A stretch of 21,768 nucleotides of DNA from an uncultured Erysipelotrichaceae bacterium (GTDB lineage Bacteria > Bacillota_I > Bacilli_A > Erysipelotrichales > Erysipelotrichaceae): contig CAJKOS010000014.1 in assembly GCA_905201565.1 (NCBI GenBank), forward strand, positions 1 through 21,768, read 5' to 3'. Made by a program: the position numbers and the translations under genes. This document shows positions 21,738 through 21,768 of the stretch, one piece after another; within the stretch, counting starts at the first letter, position 1, and each line of letters starts with the position of its first letter. The notes below the pieces were generated by a model, which was not told the DNA's origin, searched no databases, and saw only the letters and a list, made by a program, of their open reading frames with translations.

Positions 21738-21768
21738 CCGCCGTCCTCTCACAGCACCGCACGTACGG
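21715..21768 (-). mobile_element. 3' end of a group II intron (domain VI and part of domain V)
   Basis: Read on the minus strand, 21768-21753 gives CCGTACGTGCGGTGCT, the 3' strand of a domain V hairpin. Next comes a complete domain VI: GAG, AGGA, CGGCGG, loop CTAGTCA, CCGCC, TCCT, a bulged A at 21721, then CTC. The GAG/CTC, AGGA/TCCT and GGCGG/CCGCC helices all pair, and the bulged A lies seven bases from an end in AT (21716-21715), matching the branch-point and AY rule of bacterial group II introns. The rest of the intron, with its reverse transcriptase if any, lies beyond the window. It is inserted antisense to the esterase gene. Confidence 0.83.

Overview
The window looks like a chromosomal stretch of a low-to-moderate GC Bacillota (Firmicutes). 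Genes are tightly packed, Shine-Dalgarno sites are strong (AGGAGG type) and promoters are sigmaA-like. The gene set (PlsY next to ParE, a short HflX, an M18 peptidase, an FAD/FAD/DUF1667 trio, DUF6320 and DUF5808 proteins) would fit the Erysipelotrichia. That placement is an inference from protein flavour, not from a marker search. The left edge cuts parE. The right edge stops inside a group II intron, so it may be an assembly break at a repeated element.

Layout. (1) 1-2057, minus: an ABC half-transporter followed by the start of parE. (2) 2160-3556, plus: plsY and a coupled alpha/beta-hydrolase esterase, ending in a strong terminator. (3) 3704-4339, minus: a YhhN/TMEM86-type membrane protein with its own promoter. 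(4) 10706-4431, minus: a six-gene operon reading SseB-like protein, GNAT/pyrophosphatase-like fusion, YtcJ-type amidohydrolase, GNAT acetyltransferase, HflX GTPase, M18 aminopeptidase. It has a good promoter at its head, a strong terminator at its end, and overlaps at all junctions but one. (5) 10793-11344, plus: a small rhomboid protease; 11353-11628, minus: an unknown 91-aa protein. (6) 11773-12966, plus: a membrane-anchored HtrA-type protease with terminator. (7) 16033-13004, minus: a glycerol-3-phosphate-dehydrogenase-like operon (GlpA-like enzyme, second FAD oxidoreductase, DUF1667 cysteine protein). The middle gene carries an apparent one-base frameshift. (8) 16223-16313, plus: tRNA-Ser(GGA) with promoter and terminator, facing an unknown 72-aa gene. 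(9) 18490-16788, minus: a YtrA/YhcF-type GntR regulator coupled to a DUF5808 membrane protein, with a consensus promoter covered by an inverted repeat. (10) 18581-21737, plus: condensation/alcohol-acetyltransferase-like protein, zinc-ribbon DUF6320 membrane protein, and a pectinacetylesterase/Notum-like hydrolase whose 3' end is interrupted by the 3' end (domains V-VI) of an oppositely oriented group II intron.

How the genes may work together. PlsY makes lysophosphatidate for membrane lipids, and its coupled esterase may act on small acyl esters. The G3P-dehydrogenase trio would oxidise glycerol-3-phosphate and pass electrons through Fe-S and cysteine centres. The final trio pairs an acyl-transfer fold with an ester-hydrolase fold around a membrane protein, which suggests acylation and deacylation of a surface or envelope molecule (inference). 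The divergent GntR unit shares its intergenic region. I found no CRISPR array, phage, defence cassette or riboswitch. The most notable features are the intron insertion, the frameshift, the GNAT/PPase-like fusion and two promoters placed as expected for leaderless mRNAs.
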